From: Planktomarina sp.
Lineage (GTDB): Bacteria; Pseudomonadota; Alphaproteobacteria; Rhodobacterales; Rhodobacteraceae
DNA: 33,847 nucleotides
NCBI GenBank assembly: GCA_017856985.1
Contig: JAFMEA010000022.1
Span: forward strand, 1-33,847
Direction: 5' to 3'
Shown: one piece after another, positions 1-9,031 of the stretch
How positions within the stretch are numbered: the stretch's first letter is position 1
How the letters are laid out: each line of letters opens with the position of its first letter
The notes under the pieces: model-generated
The model's database searches: none
What the model saw: the letters and a program-made list of their open reading frames with translations, nothing else
What the model was told of the DNA's origin: nothing
Made by a program: the position numbers and the translations under genes

Positions 1-75
1 GAATGCACTCACCCCCGTTTGGCAAAAATCATCGGCACAATTCCACGACATTTGTACGTGGCCAAAAAAACTCCA

Positions 76-981
76 TCAACTCTGCCATTGATCCAAAACA
101 TAACGGGCAGTCATCAAATCAAGATGTGCTCCACCCCCATTTTTAAAAACAGTAATATCATCAGGTTCAGATTTAAAAGATTTAAAATCATAATAGTCGG
201 CGCGAATATCGGTTCGAACGATTGCTCCACTCTCCAACGGAATTTTCAATTCACCTATATGACTTAACGTCGTGTCAAAACTATCTACAAACACCAATGA
301 TTTTTGAAGAGTTAAATCATCAGCCTCTCGCATATCAGGTCGATAGGAACCAATCATGTTTACGTGCTGGCCCGGCCTCAACCACGCTCCATCCAAGATA
401 GGATCGGTCGTCATTGTGCACGTAAGTATAATATCAGCTGCCCGCACTGCAGTTTCAAGGTCAAGGGCCACTTCTGCACCTGTAGCTTTTGCAAAGGCAT
501 TCGCGGCAGCCTTACTACGATTCCAGATTATAAAATGGGCTTGCGGAAAGCCTGTCCCAAATGCCTCAATTAAGGATTTTCCAACCGTTCCAGCACCAAC
601 AATTAAAATCTTCTTTGCAGAAGCTGGAGCCAATGCCAAAGCGGCCATCAAACTATCGCCAGCCGTTTTCCATTTAGTAATAAGATGAAAGTCAATTACA
701 GCTTCTAGCTGCCCATCAGCATCATCAAATAGCATCACTCCACCATCGATCATAGGTTGACCAGATTTAATATTATTTGGAAATACCGTTGCAGTTTTTG
801 TTAATAGACCCATGCCGTCGATCCAAGCTGAACGACTAAGAAGAGTATCTGAACCTCGATACAAGAAAAGGTCTTCTATTTCTGCTTTAGCACGCTGGTG
901 GCCCTTTTTGAGATATTCCACCAATACAAGCCAATCTAGACCCACTTCACCCTCAGCAAAAGGTATTAAGGCCGGCGTCAC
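76..981 (-). CDS. Ornithine cyclodeaminase / mu-crystallin family protein
   Basis: A 301-residue NAD(P)-binding protein of the ornithine cyclodeaminase/mu-crystallin superfamily. Members catalyse NAD-dependent deamination of ornithine or reduce imines; the actual substrate cannot be read from sequence. The dinucleotide-binding loop is GAGTVG at residues 129-134, inside a typical beta-strand (ILIVGAG). The N-terminal part carries the family segment GLLTKTATVFP with the conserved lysine at about residue 62. At residue 105 (ITKWKTAGDS) a lysine stands where many members have arginine. The start is GTG at 981-979, overlapping the TGA of the upstream HAD gene (GTGA), so the two are translationally coupled. 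Length is a little short of the usual 310-340. Confident of family, not of reaction. Confidence 0.85.
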   Translation of the reverse strand: MTPALIPFAEGEVGLDWLVLVEYLKKGHQRAKAEIEDLFLYRGSDTLLSRSAWIDGMGLLTKTATVFPNNIKSGQPMIDGGVMLFDDADGQLEAVIDFHLITKWKTAGDSLMAALALAPASAKKILIVGAGTVGKSLIEAFGTGFPQAHFIIWNRSKAAANAFAKATGAEVALDLETAVRAADIILTCTMTTDPILDGAWLRPGQHVNMIGSYRPDMREADDLTLQKSLVFVDSFDTTLSHIGELKIPLESGAIVRTDIRADYYDFKSFKSEPDDITVFKNGGGAHLDLMTARYVLDQWQS

Positions 982-1598
982 CGGGCTTGCTCAACACTAA
1001 GAAGATTCACATCAACCAACCGATCAGCCCAACCCTGAGCACCCTCAAACAAGTGGGTCTGCCACCCACGGCTCGCAGCCATTGCTATATTATCAGCTCG
1101 GTCATCAGTAAAAAGAAGTTTCCCAGGTTCAATACCAGAATCGCGTTCTAGAATTTCATAAATCTCAGGGTCAGGCTTAACCACTTGCATCTGACCCGAG
1201 ACATAATCATGGTCAAACTCTTTTAAGAAATCATATTGGCTTTGAGCGTAGGCGAAACTTTCTAAACCAAAATTAGTAAGTGAAAAGACCGTCACACCTG
1301 CAGATCGAAGTGCCCTGAGCAAACGAACTGAATGCAAAATAGGTGGGGTGGCTAACTGGATCCAATTGTCGTGCCAGTCTCTAATTTCTGCCCGCCATTC
1401 TGGATTAGATTCTGCCTCAGCATAGATGACATCACGAAAGCCCTCCCCCAAATCTATCCGATCATTCATTGCATGCAAATCCACCTCTGCAAACAACCTA
1501 AGTCTTTTGTCCTTACCTATTGTTCGATCAAAATAACGCTCCGGGTGCCACTCAATGAGCACATTTCCAATGTCAAAGACAACAGCTTCTATTTTCAT
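978..1598 (-). CDS. HAD-superfamily hydrolase (YihX-like)
   Basis: A 206-residue haloacid-dehalogenase-type hydrolase, subfamily IA. Motif I is FDIGNV with nucleophile Asp9; Asn12 replaces the more common second Asp, as in YihX-type sugar phosphatases. Motif II is SLTN (Thr108), motif III is Lys141 in VKPDPEIY, and motif IV is FTDDRADN at 163-170. The alpha-helical cap lies between motifs I and II. Such enzymes usually dephosphorylate small phosphometabolites in the cytoplasm. The ATG start at 1598 leads into the motif I strand directly, as expected. The gene is first in a two-gene unit with the cyclodeaminase-like gene, which it overlaps. The substrate is unknown. Confidence 0.87.
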   Translation of the reverse strand: MKIEAVVFDIGNVLIEWHPERYFDRTIGKDKRLRLFAEVDLHAMNDRIDLGEGFRDVIYAEAESNPEWRAEIRDWHDNWIQLATPPILHSVRLLRALRSAGVTVFSLTNFGLESFAYAQSQYDFLKEFDHDYVSGQMQVVKPDPEIYEILERDSGIEPGKLLFTDDRADNIAMAASRGWQTHLFEGAQGWADRLVDVNLLSVEQAR

Positions 1599-1621
1599 AT
1601 TTTAGCCCCCTAGTGGCTACG

Positions 1622-2575
1622 CTAAGGCGGGGAATTGAGCGACACAACCCTTGGATGAGTGTTGACAGTCTCTCGCCAAACTATCACTAGCCCAGAGCCA
1701 AGCACCAGGCTCATTCCTATCCATCCAAAGATATCAGGCCATTCTGCAAATATCAAATATCCAAGTATCGCAGCATAAATCAGGGCAGTATATTCAAAAG
1801 GTGCAACTAAAGCAGCTTCAGCCACCCGATAAGCCTGCGCAATTGCAGCGCCAGCCACAGTTATTCCAATACCAATAAAAGCCATTATGCCAAAATCTAT
1901 TCCAGTAGGCCATTGCCATGGGCGAACCAAAAATTCCAGAGACCGATAACCACTACCAGAAAAATTACCATGTCCAACAGATAAGCCAATTATAGTTGAC
2001 ACAATCAACATCGCTACTGGCGTATAAAACGTTAGTGTTAATAGATTTTCATCAGGTCCAAGTTTTCTCGTTAGTATATGAAATGCAGCATAACATATCG
2101 CTGCCAAAATAGGTAAAATAACAGTAATGTTAAATTCTTCTGTACCTGGCCTGACAACAAACAATACGCCGGTCAGACCAACAAGAATGGCGATCCAGCG
2201 CCAGGCGCCAACCACTTCTCCCAGAAAAATGACTGAAAAAATTGTGATTAAAAAAGGTGCTACAAAAAAGATGGATACAACAGTCGCTAACGGTAAATCT
2301 GCCAACGCCGTAAAAAAAAATAAATTTGCGGCTACAACGAAGAGTGCACGCACCATGTGTAACTTAAGCCGCTTAGTGCGAAGCTGCTTATAGCCGCCAG
2401 CTAATGGTACCACGACGACTAGTAATATTAGAAGGGAAACTATGGACCGTGTAAATACCACTTGGTGTAGTGCATAATCATCTGCTAAAAATTTTACCAG
2501 CATATCGTTGATAGAAAAGATAAACGCGGCGAATAAGGCCCAGGCAGGGCCTGTGAAAGATTTTGGTTGATCCAT
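1622..2575 (-). CDS. EamA/DMT-family transporter
   Basis: A 317-residue inner-membrane protein with two EamA repeats (about residues 9-140 and 152-300) and ten predicted hydrophobic segments, typical of drug/metabolite transporters. The first repeat ends in the characteristic region with FLGEVVGAWRW followed by ILVGLTGVLFVVRPG; the second contains IFAEWPDIFGWIGM. Related roseobacter proteins are annotated as exporters or as S-adenosylmethionine uptake-like transporters, but the substrate cannot be inferred. No clear Shine-Dalgarno precedes the ATG at 2575. It lies 23 bp downstream of nothing on its own strand and is separated from yaiI by 94 bp, so it may be expressed with yaiI. Confidence 0.88.
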   Translation of the reverse strand: MDQPKSFTGPAWALFAAFIFSINDMLVKFLADDYALHQVVFTRSIVSLLILLVVVVPLAGGYKQLRTKRLKLHMVRALFVVAANLFFFTALADLPLATVVSIFFVAPFLITIFSVIFLGEVVGAWRWIAILVGLTGVLFVVRPGTEEFNITVILPILAAICYAAFHILTRKLGPDENLLTLTFYTPVAMLIVSTIIGLSVGHGNFSGSGYRSLEFLVRPWQWPTGIDFGIMAFIGIGITVAGAAIAQAYRVAEAALVAPFEYTALIYAAILGYLIFAEWPDIFGWIGMSLVLGSGLVIVWRETVNTHPRVVSLNSPP

Positions 2576-2669
2576 AAATCAGCGCTAAAGCTATTGGTGA
2601 AAATCATCTTGCCCAAATACGACTTGGAAAATGGCGCAATTTCACCTAAAAATATCTTCACTAAAAATA

Positions 2670-3104
2670 TTATTTTCTCAGTAGACGGTCCAAAACACTT
2701 AGAAATCTGGACCGGTCAGATTTTGAGAAGCCCTTACCGCCGCCTTGACGAAAAGGGTCGGCTGCTCTGAGGTCATACATCAAGTCACGAGTGGCAAGCG
2801 CATTCCCAATATTTGTTTGCGTCAATGGCTCGCCGTTAGGCTTTAGAACCCTCGCCCCAGCTTCAATAACCTTGGCAGCAAGTGGGATATCAGTAGTAAT
2901 TACCACATCTCCAGAAGACGCCCTATCAGCTATCCACATGTCAGCTAAATCGGGTCCCACATCAACAACGATAAGTTCAATCAATGGATTAGCAGACGGT
3001 CGAATACCACCATTACAAACCATCTTTACAGGGACCTTCAATCGCGTCGCAACCTGTTCTACCTCAGCCTTAACGGGGCAGGCATCAGCATCAACATAAA
3101 TCAT
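2670..3104 (-). CDS. yaiI: YaiI/YqxD family protein (UPF0178)
   Basis: A 144-residue protein of the UPF0178 family, which has a PIN/NYN-like fold. It begins with the hallmark [12 protein letters not shown], has the acidic [14 protein letters not shown] and [13 protein letters not shown] segments, and ends in the conserved [17 protein letters not shown]. The acidic residues (Asp5, Asp7 and those in DVGPD and TTDIP) suggest a metal-binding nuclease-like site, but no firm biochemical role is established for the family. The ATG at 3104 lies only 4 bp from the stop of the sthA remnant, so this gene probably now relies on the fghA promoter or on a site inside the remnant. Length matches the family (about 150). 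Confidence 0.9.
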   Translation of the reverse strand: MIYVDADACPVKAEVEQVATRLKVPVKMVCNGGIRPSANPLIELIVVDVGPDLADMWIADRASSGDVVITTDIPLAAKVIEAGARVLKPNGEPLTQTNIGNALATRDLMYDLRAADPFRQGGGKGFSKSDRSRFLSVLDRLLRK

Positions 3105-3108
3105 GGTT

Positions 3109-3285
3109 TCAATTCTTCACAGCCGTAAGCTCATTGGATGGAATAGTACCTGAATGGACAGAAATACCTTCTACTCGCGCGCTTGACTCTACAACCAACA
3201 CTCGCCGCTTCAGTTTTCTGGCCTGCATGGCAACCGACCGACTTGTAGGCCCTGAACCTACAATAACCAACTCATATTGCGTCAT
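3109..3285 (-). pseudogene. N-terminal remnant of soluble pyridine nucleotide transhydrogenase (sthA)
   Basis: A 58-codon reading frame (ATG at 3285, TGA at 3111-3109) between fghA and yaiI. It reads like the first 55-60 residues of a FAD-dependent SthA-type transhydrogenase: MTQYELVIVGSGPTSRS, then a beta-strand (RRVLVVESS), then EGISVHSGTIPSNEL. Known SthA proteins of this group have GxGPAG, a GGVSVHTGTIPSK-like motif and about 470-500 residues. Here the third glycine of the FAD loop is Ser, the first Gly of GG is Glu, and the Lys after PS is Asn. The remaining about 90% is absent because yaiI starts 4 bp later. Substitutions at conserved sites plus truncation fit a decaying fragment. A small expressed peptide cannot be excluded. 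Confidence 0.75.
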
Positions 3286-3288
3286 TTA

Positions 3289-4122
3289 CTACTCCGCGTG
3301 CAACGCATCTGCATGGAAATTAATGTGGTCTTCAATAAAGGTCGAAACAAAAAAGTAAGAGTGATCATAATCAGGTTGAAAGCGTATGTGCCCCTGCTGA
3401 CGACGTTTAGCCATCGAGAATGCGAGGGTCTCAGGCTTAAGCAATTCTAAGAATTGATCATTAGTGCCTGTATCAATCAAAACCGGGCCATCAAAGCCTT
3501 TTTCCAGCATTTGCAGACTGGCATCGTGTGTTTCCCAATCACTACTTTCTGTTCCAATGTAAGCTGTCAATTGCTTGCGTCCCCAATCAGATCCCATTGG
3601 ATTACAAATTGGTGAAAAGGCTGAGACGCTTCGATATTGCTGTGGCCGTGCCATAGCAATAGTTAAAGCGCCATGCCCACCCATGGAATGGCCCGTGATA
3701 GCCTGACGCTCCAAGTCAACCGAAAACTCATCACCCAACAACTGTGGGAGTTCTTCCGCTATATAGTCCCACATCTGAAAGTGTGCGGCCCAAGGTTCCT
3801 GAGTAGCGTTCACATAAAATCCAGCGCCTTGGCCTAAATCAAAAGCTTCATCATCAGCGACTTCTCCACCACGGGGAGAGGTATCGGGAAAAACTAAAGC
3901 AATTCCGTGTTCTGCAGCCCAGGCCTGCGCACCCGCTTTAGTCATCGCATTTTCGTGATTACAAGTTAGACCGGACAGATACCAAAGGATCGGTACGCGT
4001 TGGTATTTGGCTTCTTCAGGCAAGTAGAGCCCAAAAGTCATCTCAACTCCACAGATTTTTGACGAATGAGAGTAGACCCCCTGAACACCACCAAAACATG
4101 TATTTTCTGATTTCAAATCCAT
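3289..4122 (-). CDS. fghA: S-formylglutathione hydrolase
   Basis: A 277-residue esterase-D-type alpha/beta hydrolase. It hydrolyses S-formylglutathione to formate and glutathione, the second step of glutathione-dependent formaldehyde oxidation in the cytoplasm. The nucleophile elbow is GHSMG with Ser146; the other triad members are Asp222 (TGTNDQFL) and His254 (DYDHSYFF), in agreement with human esterase D and E. coli FrmB spacing. The oxyanion region LSGLTCNHENAMTKAG is intact. The ATG at 4122 has AAAGGA eight bases upstream. The partner formaldehyde dehydrogenase is not next to it; 245 bp without a recognisable gene lies upstream. Its stop is 3 bp before the sthA remnant. Confidence 0.96.
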   Translation of the reverse strand: MDLKSENTCFGGVQGVYSHSSKICGVEMTFGLYLPEEAKYQRVPILWYLSGLTCNHENAMTKAGAQAWAAEHGIALVFPDTSPRGGEVADDEAFDLGQGAGFYVNATQEPWAAHFQMWDYIAEELPQLLGDEFSVDLERQAITGHSMGGHGALTIAMARPQQYRSVSAFSPICNPMGSDWGRKQLTAYIGTESSDWETHDASLQMLEKGFDGPVLIDTGTNDQFLELLKPETLAFSMAKRRQQGHIRFQPDYDHSYFFVSTFIEDHINFHADALHAE

Positions 4123-4367
4123 AACGCCAATCCTTTATATATTTTGATTAGTGCACAGTGAATATCTTAAAATCAAACAAGAGCCAAGGAACTTCCATTT
4201 CAAAGCACAAATATAAAGTTTGCCAATTCAACGTTTCTAATGACCTTAGCACCCGAGGCGACTCATAGATGGCTGACCCAAATAATTACAAACGAAACGA
4301 CGTTAATCTACTCGATAGTTGAAATAAAGATGAATGCCAGCACAAATCATAATCATAATCATTAAAT

Positions 4368-4838
4368 CTATATGCGATGATAAGGTCCGCCCGCCATTAT
4401 TGACGCAGCACGATAGAGCTGCTCTGCTAGCATGACCCTAACTAACATATGTGGCCATACCATTCGTCCAAAGCTCAGCTTTTCATCTGCCCGCTGCAAA
4501 AGATTTTCAGACAAGCCATCGGCACCACCAATCACAAAAATAAGCTCTGAAGGCGACATATCTCTAAAACTGGCTAAACGTTCAGAAAATTGAGTCGACG
4601 TATGAAGCTGGCCACGCTCATCTAGGACAATTACTTTAGCTGTAGCAGGCAATGCCTTGAGCAAAAGTACGCCCTCAGCAGATTTACCACCACCTTTTTT
4701 ATCCTCAAGTTCCAAAACTTCAATTGGTCCCAAACCCAGTGGGCGACCAGTTCTATTAAAACGGCTCAGATAATCCTTAATTAAATCTTTTTCTGGACTT
4801 GGCCGGAGTCGCCCGATGGCCACAATCCGAAGCCGCAT
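4368..4838 (-). CDS. rlmH: 23S rRNA (pseudouridine-1915-N3)-methyltransferase RlmH
   Basis: A 156-residue SPOUT-class methyltransferase that uses S-adenosylmethionine to methylate pseudouridine 1915 in helix 69 of 23S rRNA on the 70S ribosome. The knotted cofactor site is visible as FVIGGADGLS (GGADG at 104-108), His130, RVMLAEQLYRA (134-144) and the C-terminal GGPYHR (150-155). Length and ends match the family. The start codon overlaps the stop of rsfS by one base (TAATG), so translation is coupled; the rsfS-rlmH pair is widely conserved in bacteria. An AT-rich run with three copies of AATCAT lies just after its stop. Confidence 0.97.
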   Translation of the reverse strand: MRLRIVAIGRLRPSPEKDLIKDYLSRFNRTGRPLGLGPIEVLELEDKKGGGKSAEGVLLLKALPATAKVIVLDERGQLHTSTQFSERLASFRDMSPSELIFVIGGADGLSENLLQRADEKLSFGRMVWPHMLVRVMLAEQLYRAASIMAGGPYHRI

Positions 4839-5260
4839 TATACCTTAGGCTGTGTTGGAACTGCTGGCTCCAACCACATTTGATCAAGCTGATAAAATTC
4901 ACGGACTTCAGGGCGAAAAATATGAACAATTACGTCACCGGTATCTACAAGTACCCAGTCACCCGTCCCCTTGCCCTCCAGCTTCGAAAAAATTCCTAAA
5001 TCGTCCTTTAGACGATCTTTAAGCTTTTCAGAGATAGCTGATACCTGCCGAGTTGAACGCCCCGAACATATCACCATATGATCACCAATTTGCGATTTCC
5101 CACGCAAATCAATTTTCACAACATCTTCGGCTTTGTCTTCTTCTAGAGATTTCAAAACCGCGGCTAAAATTGCATCACTGGTTGCACTCGATTGGCCTCT
5201 TGCCGATTTGCGCACAGACCCTACCACATCAGACTTCAAAGACAGGACTATGTCCTCCAA
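4838..5260 (-). CDS. rsfS: Ribosomal silencing factor RsfS
   Basis: An up-to-140-residue RsfS/Iojap protein, which binds ribosomal protein uL14 and blocks subunit joining when nutrients are short. The core from about residue 27 (SDAILAAVLKSLEEDKAEDVV) through GDHMVICSGRSTRQV, GDWVLVDTGDVIVHIFRPEVREFYQL is full-length and intact. The N-terminus is uncertain. There is no ATG; the 5260 start is TTG and coincides with a strong GGAGGA Shine-Dalgarno, which cannot serve a codon overlapping it. In-frame CTG at codon 6, TTG at codon 8 or GTG at codons 12 and 16 are alternatives. The SD also falls in a small hairpin (AGGAC-ATA-GTCCT). Confidence 0.93.
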   Translation of the reverse strand: MEDIVLSLKSDVVGSVRKSARGQSSATSDAILAAVLKSLEEDKAEDVVKIDLRGKSQIGDHMVICSGRSTRQVSAISEKLKDRLKDDLGIFSKLEGKGTGDWVLVDTGDVIVHIFRPEVREFYQLDQMWLEPAVPTQPKV

Positions 5261-5754
5261 ACAATACGCCGCACCATCCCGACGCTGGGTTCGCTATCTC
5301 TAGCATCCTAAAACAGATAGCTCAATCGTTACGATAGTCTGCTTCAAAAAAATCAAAATCAATAACTAACGTGATAGATCTATTATCATTTTTAATCTTT
5401 CGTTTTGTCCTTAAGTGTGTTGTTTTGAATATCGCAAAAGGGCGCCTAAAAATCAGTACAGCTCCCAACCGTACTGCAGAGTTGTTTAGACTTTGAAGAG
5501 CCTCAGGCAACACCAACTTTTAGATGCAGGAAACATGATTATAATTTAAAACGCCCATACCAATGTCCACACTTGTATCAAACGAGCCTGCAGGGTAATT
5601 AAATTTCAAGTAAATAAAGGTTAACGGTTCTTTGGTCACTGCATTACTTTTACAGTTACTAATTACTGTTAAGCTAAATTAACTTTGAGGCTCCTCATAA
5701 TTACAGCCAGACTGTTGACGATAAACTAAGAGCAAGACACAAGGATAGCCTGAT
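5261..5754. other. 494-bp spacer between divergent rsfS and leuC
   Basis: No gene is recognisable here. A minus-strand open frame at 5322-5516 shows no family signature and starts with TTG. Both flanking genes read outward, so the region should hold both promoters. An imperfect dyad (ACAGT at 5652-5656, ACTGT at 5665-5669, eight bases between) lies about 90 bp before leuC. A TTGACG hexamer sits at 5714-5719, but no good -10 is seen at the right distance. AAGGA lies nine bases before the leuC ATG. Confidence 0.4.
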
Positions 5755-7158
5755 ATGGCCCCAAAAACACTTTACGACAAAATCTGGGATGCGCACGTGG
5801 CTCATCAAGGTGACGATGGTACCTGCCTGCTATATATTGATAGGCACTTAGTGCACGAAGTTACTAGTCCCCAGGCTTTTGAGGGGCTCCGGATGTCTGG
5901 ACGCAAAGTTCGGGCGCCAGAAAAAACTATTGCAGTACCAGACCACAACGTACCAACCACTTTAGATCGTTTAAAGGGAATTGATAACGAAGAGAGTCGA
6001 ATTCAGGTCGAGGCATTGGACAGAAATGCCCGTGAATTTGGTGTAGTCTATTATCCTGTGGATGATATCCGGCAGGGGATCGTTCATATCATAGGCCCTG
6101 AACAAGGTTGGACACTTCCTGGTATGACAATTGTATGCGGTGACAGCCACACCGCCACCCACGGGGCTTTTGGTGCATTAGCGCATGGGATTGGTACTTC
6201 TGAGGTTGAGCATGTTTTAGCAACACAAACTTTAATTCAGAAAAAATCAAAAAACATGCGAGTAGAAATTACTGGGAAACTAAGCGAAGGAGTAACTGCA
6301 AAAGACATCACGCTGGCCGTTATAGGAGAAACGGGGACCGCTGGAGGTACCGGCTATGTGATTGAATACTGTGGCGAAGCAATCCGAAACCTCTCAATGG
6401 AGGGAAGGATGACCATATGTAATATGGCAATTGAGGGCGGCGCACGCGCTGGCCTGATTGCACCTGATGAAATCACATTCAACTATTGCGAGGGACGGCC
6501 AAACGCTCCAACCGGTAAATTATGGAACGAAGCAGTAAGATACTGGCGTACTTTATTCTCAGATGACAGAGCACATTTCGATAAGACCATAACTCTTCAG
6601 GGTGAAAACATAGCACCCGTGGTTACCTGGGGTACAAGTCCCGAAGATGTCTTGCCTATTACAGCAACAGTGCCGGCAGCTAACGACTTTAAGGGTGGAA
6701 AGGTGAACGCTGCCCAGCGCAGCCTTGACTATATGGGGCTCACGCCTGGCACGAGACTGCAAGACGTAGAAATTGATGCAGTATTTATTGGGTCATGCAC
6801 GAACGGCCGTATTGAAGACTTACGGGCAGCTGCGGAAATCGTAAAAGGCAAGAAGGTACAAGATGGTTTGATTGCAATGGTGGTGCCGGGTTCCGGGCTA
6901 GTGCGTCTACAAGCTGAAGAAGAAGGTCTTGCAGAAATTTTTAAACAAGCTGGGTTTGAGTGGCGATTAGCGGGTTGTTCCATGTGTCTTGGAATGAATC
7001 CTGACCAATTGGGTCCACAAGTGCGATGCGCGTCAACCAGTAATCGTAATTTTGAAGGGCGCCAAGGACGAGGATCAAGAACTCATCTAATGAGCCCAGC
7101 AATGGCAGCTGCAGCAGCTGTAACTGGGAAATTAACAGATGTACGAGAACTGATGTGA
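5755..7158 (+). CDS. leuC: 3-isopropylmalate dehydratase large subunit
   Basis: The 467-residue large subunit of isopropylmalate isomerase, an aconitase-fold [4Fe-4S] enzyme that interconverts 2- and 3-isopropylmalate in leucine synthesis. It works with LeuD. The three cluster ligands are Cys348 (GSCTNGR), Cys408 and Cys411 (GCSMCLGMN), at the family's positions. Substrate-loop signatures [30 protein letters not shown] (about 129-158) and [17 protein letters not shown] are intact. The ATG at 5755 has AAGGA upstream, and the N-terminus matches the family without extension. It overlaps leuD by one base. The region upstream is unusually long and may contain the operon's control site. Confidence 0.98.
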   Translation: MAPKTLYDKIWDAHVAHQGDDGTCLLYIDRHLVHEVTSPQAFEGLRMSGRKVRAPEKTIAVPDHNVPTTLDRLKGIDNEESRIQVEALDRNAREFGVVYYPVDDIRQGIVHIIGPEQGWTLPGMTIVCGDSHTATHGAFGALAHGIGTSEVEHVLATQTLIQKKSKNMRVEITGKLSEGVTAKDITLAVIGETGTAGGTGYVIEYCGEAIRNLSMEGRMTICNMAIEGGARAGLIAPDEITFNYCEGRPNAPTGKLWNEAVRYWRTLFSDDRAHFDKTITLQGENIAPVVTWGTSPEDVLPITATVPAANDFKGGKVNAAQRSLDYMGLTPGTRLQDVEIDAVFIGSCTNGRIEDLRAAAEIVKGKKVQDGLIAMVVPGSGLVRLQAEEEGLAEIFKQAGFEWRLAGCSMCLGMNPDQLGPQVRCASTSNRNFEGRQGRGSRTHLMSPAMAAAAAVTGKLTDVRELM

Positions 7159-7763
7159 TGGAAAAATTCAAACAGATGACGGCGATTGCCGCGCCAATGC
7201 CCTTAATCAACATTGACACAGATATGATTATTCCAAAACAGTTTCTTAAAACTATTAAACGTTCTGGATTGGGGGTCAGTGCTTTCCATGAAATGCGATA
7301 TCAAATGGACGGCACCGAAAACCCAGACTTTGTGTTAAATCAAGATGCATACAGAAATGCAAACATCCTAGTAGCCGGCGACAATTTTGGGTGCGGTTCC
7401 TCAAGAGAGCATGCACCGTGGGCTCTATTAGACTTTGGTGTCCGTTGCGTAATATCAACCAGTTTTGCAGATATTTTTTATAATAATTGCTTCAAAAATG
7501 GCATCTTACCAGTCATTGTTACAGACAAGGAACTTAATGTTCTGATGCAGGATGCAGAAAAAGGTAGTAATGCCCGAATGGTAATTGATTTGGAGAGCCA
7601 ACTAATTGAGACATCTGATGGTAAGGTAATAAATTTTAATGTGGACCAACATCGCAAACATTGTCTTATAAATGGGCTTGATGACATTGGTTTGACCATG
7701 GAAAAGGCAGCGTCAATCGATATGTTTGAAAAACATATGGCTACAAATGCCCCGTGGGTTTGA
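7158..7763 (+). CDS. leuD: 3-isopropylmalate dehydratase small subunit
   Basis: The 201-residue small subunit of isopropylmalate isomerase, carrying the swivelling domain that completes the active site with LeuC. Family signatures are [20 protein letters not shown] near the N-terminus, [17 protein letters not shown] in the middle (the substrate-binding SSR loop) and [17 protein letters not shown] near the C-terminus. I choose the ATG at 7158, which overlaps the leuC TGA (TGATG); a GTG one codon earlier is possible, but relatives begin with MEKF. A 161-bp spacer separates it from leuB, so leuB may have additional promoter input. Confidence 0.97.
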   Translation: MEKFKQMTAIAAPMPLINIDTDMIIPKQFLKTIKRSGLGVSAFHEMRYQMDGTENPDFVLNQDAYRNANILVAGDNFGCGSSREHAPWALLDFGVRCVISTSFADIFYNNCFKNGILPVIVTDKELNVLMQDAEKGSNARMVIDLESQLIETSDGKVINFNVDQHRKHCLINGLDDIGLTMEKAASIDMFEKHMATNAPWV

Positions 7764-7924
7764 AAGTACAAAATAGACAATAGAAACGTCTTAATCTGAT
7801 ATCAATATTTGCTACATTTAAAGCGAACCAACTAAAACCAGTTATTGCCAAACCATATTTTATTTTCTTGACCCTTAAAATGTTGGTAGCTAGGCGGTAG
7901 TTCATAAATACGAAAGAGTTTTCC

Positions 7925-9031
7925 ATGAGTATCCCATCACTCCTAATTCTACCTGGCGACGGTATTGGACCTGAAGTAATGGCCGAGGTCCGTAAGGTAA
8001 TTAGTTGGCTTTCTACAGAGCGCAGTATCTCGTTTGAAGTGTCTGAGGACTCAGTTGGTGGTGCCGCCTATGATACGCACGGCGTTCCGTTGCATGATGA
8101 TACAATGGCTAAAGCTCAGGCAGTAGATGCAGTATTACTTGGCGCAGTGGGTGGCCCAAAATATGATAATCTTGATTTTAATATCAAGCCTGAGCGTGGC
8201 TTGCTACGATTGCGCAAAGAAATGGATTTATTTGCAAATTTGCGCCCTGCACAGTGTTTTGACGCACTCGCTGATTTCTCCTCACTTAAGCACAATGTTG
8301 TATCAGGTTTAGATATAATGATTGTAAGAGAGCTAACCTCAGGTAGTTATTTTGGGGAACCTCGAGGTATTTTTAAAGAGAACAATGAACGTGTGGGTAT
8401 AAATACCCATCGCTACACTGAGTCTGAAATTGAGCGTGTTGCTCGCTCAGGATTTGAGCTGGCGCGGAAGCGTGACAATCGACTGTGCTCCATGGAAAAA
8501 GCTAACGTTATGGAGGCTGGTGGCTTATGGCGTGAAGTGGTAACCGAAGTTCACAAAGCTCACTTCGATGACGTAGAATTATCCCACATGTATGCAGATA
8601 ATGGTGCGATGCAACTTGTACGTGCACCCAAGCAATTTGATGTTATTTTGACTGACAACCTCTTTGGCGATATTTTATCTGACTGTGCTGCGATGCTTAC
8701 GGGTTCTCTTGGTATGTTACCTTCTGCAAGCCTCGGCTCACCTATGGAGAACGGACGTCCCAAGGCACTTTATGAACCAGTACACGGTTCAGCACCGGAT
8801 ATTGCTGGTCAAGGGAAGGCTAACCCTTCCGCCAGTATACTATCATTTGCAATGGCCCTCAGATACTCGTTTGATATGGGAAATGAAGCGTCCAGGATAG
8901 AAAGTGCTGTTGAATCTGTGCTCGCTGACGGCGTTAGGACTTCTGACCTTCTACAGGCTAAGGGAGAAAAGCCTGTCACCACCTCAGAAATGGGTGACGC
9001 AATATTAGAGGCTTTAACGAAAAGCCTCTAA
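7925..9031 (+). CDS. leuB: 3-isopropylmalate dehydrogenase
   Basis: The 368-residue NAD-dependent oxidative decarboxylase converting 3-isopropylmalate to 2-oxoisocaproate, the third step of leucine synthesis. Catalytic and substrate residues follow the family pattern: Arg97, Arg107, Arg135, Tyr142 (SYFGEPRG), Lys192 (MEKANVME), and Asp225, Asp249, Asp253 ([10 protein letters not shown]) for the metal. The N-terminal [10 protein letters not shown] is intact. The ATG at 7925 fits the family start. A TTGACC at 7868-7873 is a possible -35, but no convincing -10 follows. The last twelve codons and the stop codon form part of a long perfect terminator stem. Confidence 0.98.
   Translation: MSIPSLLILPGDGIGPEVMAEVRKVISWLSTERSISFEVSEDSVGGAAYDTHGVPLHDDTMAKAQAVDAVLLGAVGGPKYDNLDFNIKPERGLLRLRKEMDLFANLRPAQCFDALADFSSLKHNVVSGLDIMIVRELTSGSYFGEPRGIFKENNERVGINTHRYTESEIERVARSGFELARKRDNRLCSMEKANVMEAGGLWREVVTEVHKAHFDDVELSHMYADNGAMQLVRAPKQFDVILTDNLFGDILSDCAAMLTGSLGMLPSASLGSPMENGRPKALYEPVHGSAPDIAGQGKANPSASILSFAMALRYSFDMGNEASRIESAVESVLADGVRTSDLLQAKGEKPVTTSEMGDAILEALTKSL

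Noticed and set aside
1-51. Minus-strand frame from an ATG at 51 open to the left edge (17 codons), possibly the start of a further gene.
   Set aside because: Too short, no ribosome site at proper distance and no recognisable family; it may be real but cannot be supported.
5322-5516. 64-codon minus-strand frame upstream of rsfS.
   Set aside because: TTG start, no ribosome site, unremarkable composition and no family signature; treated as spacer.
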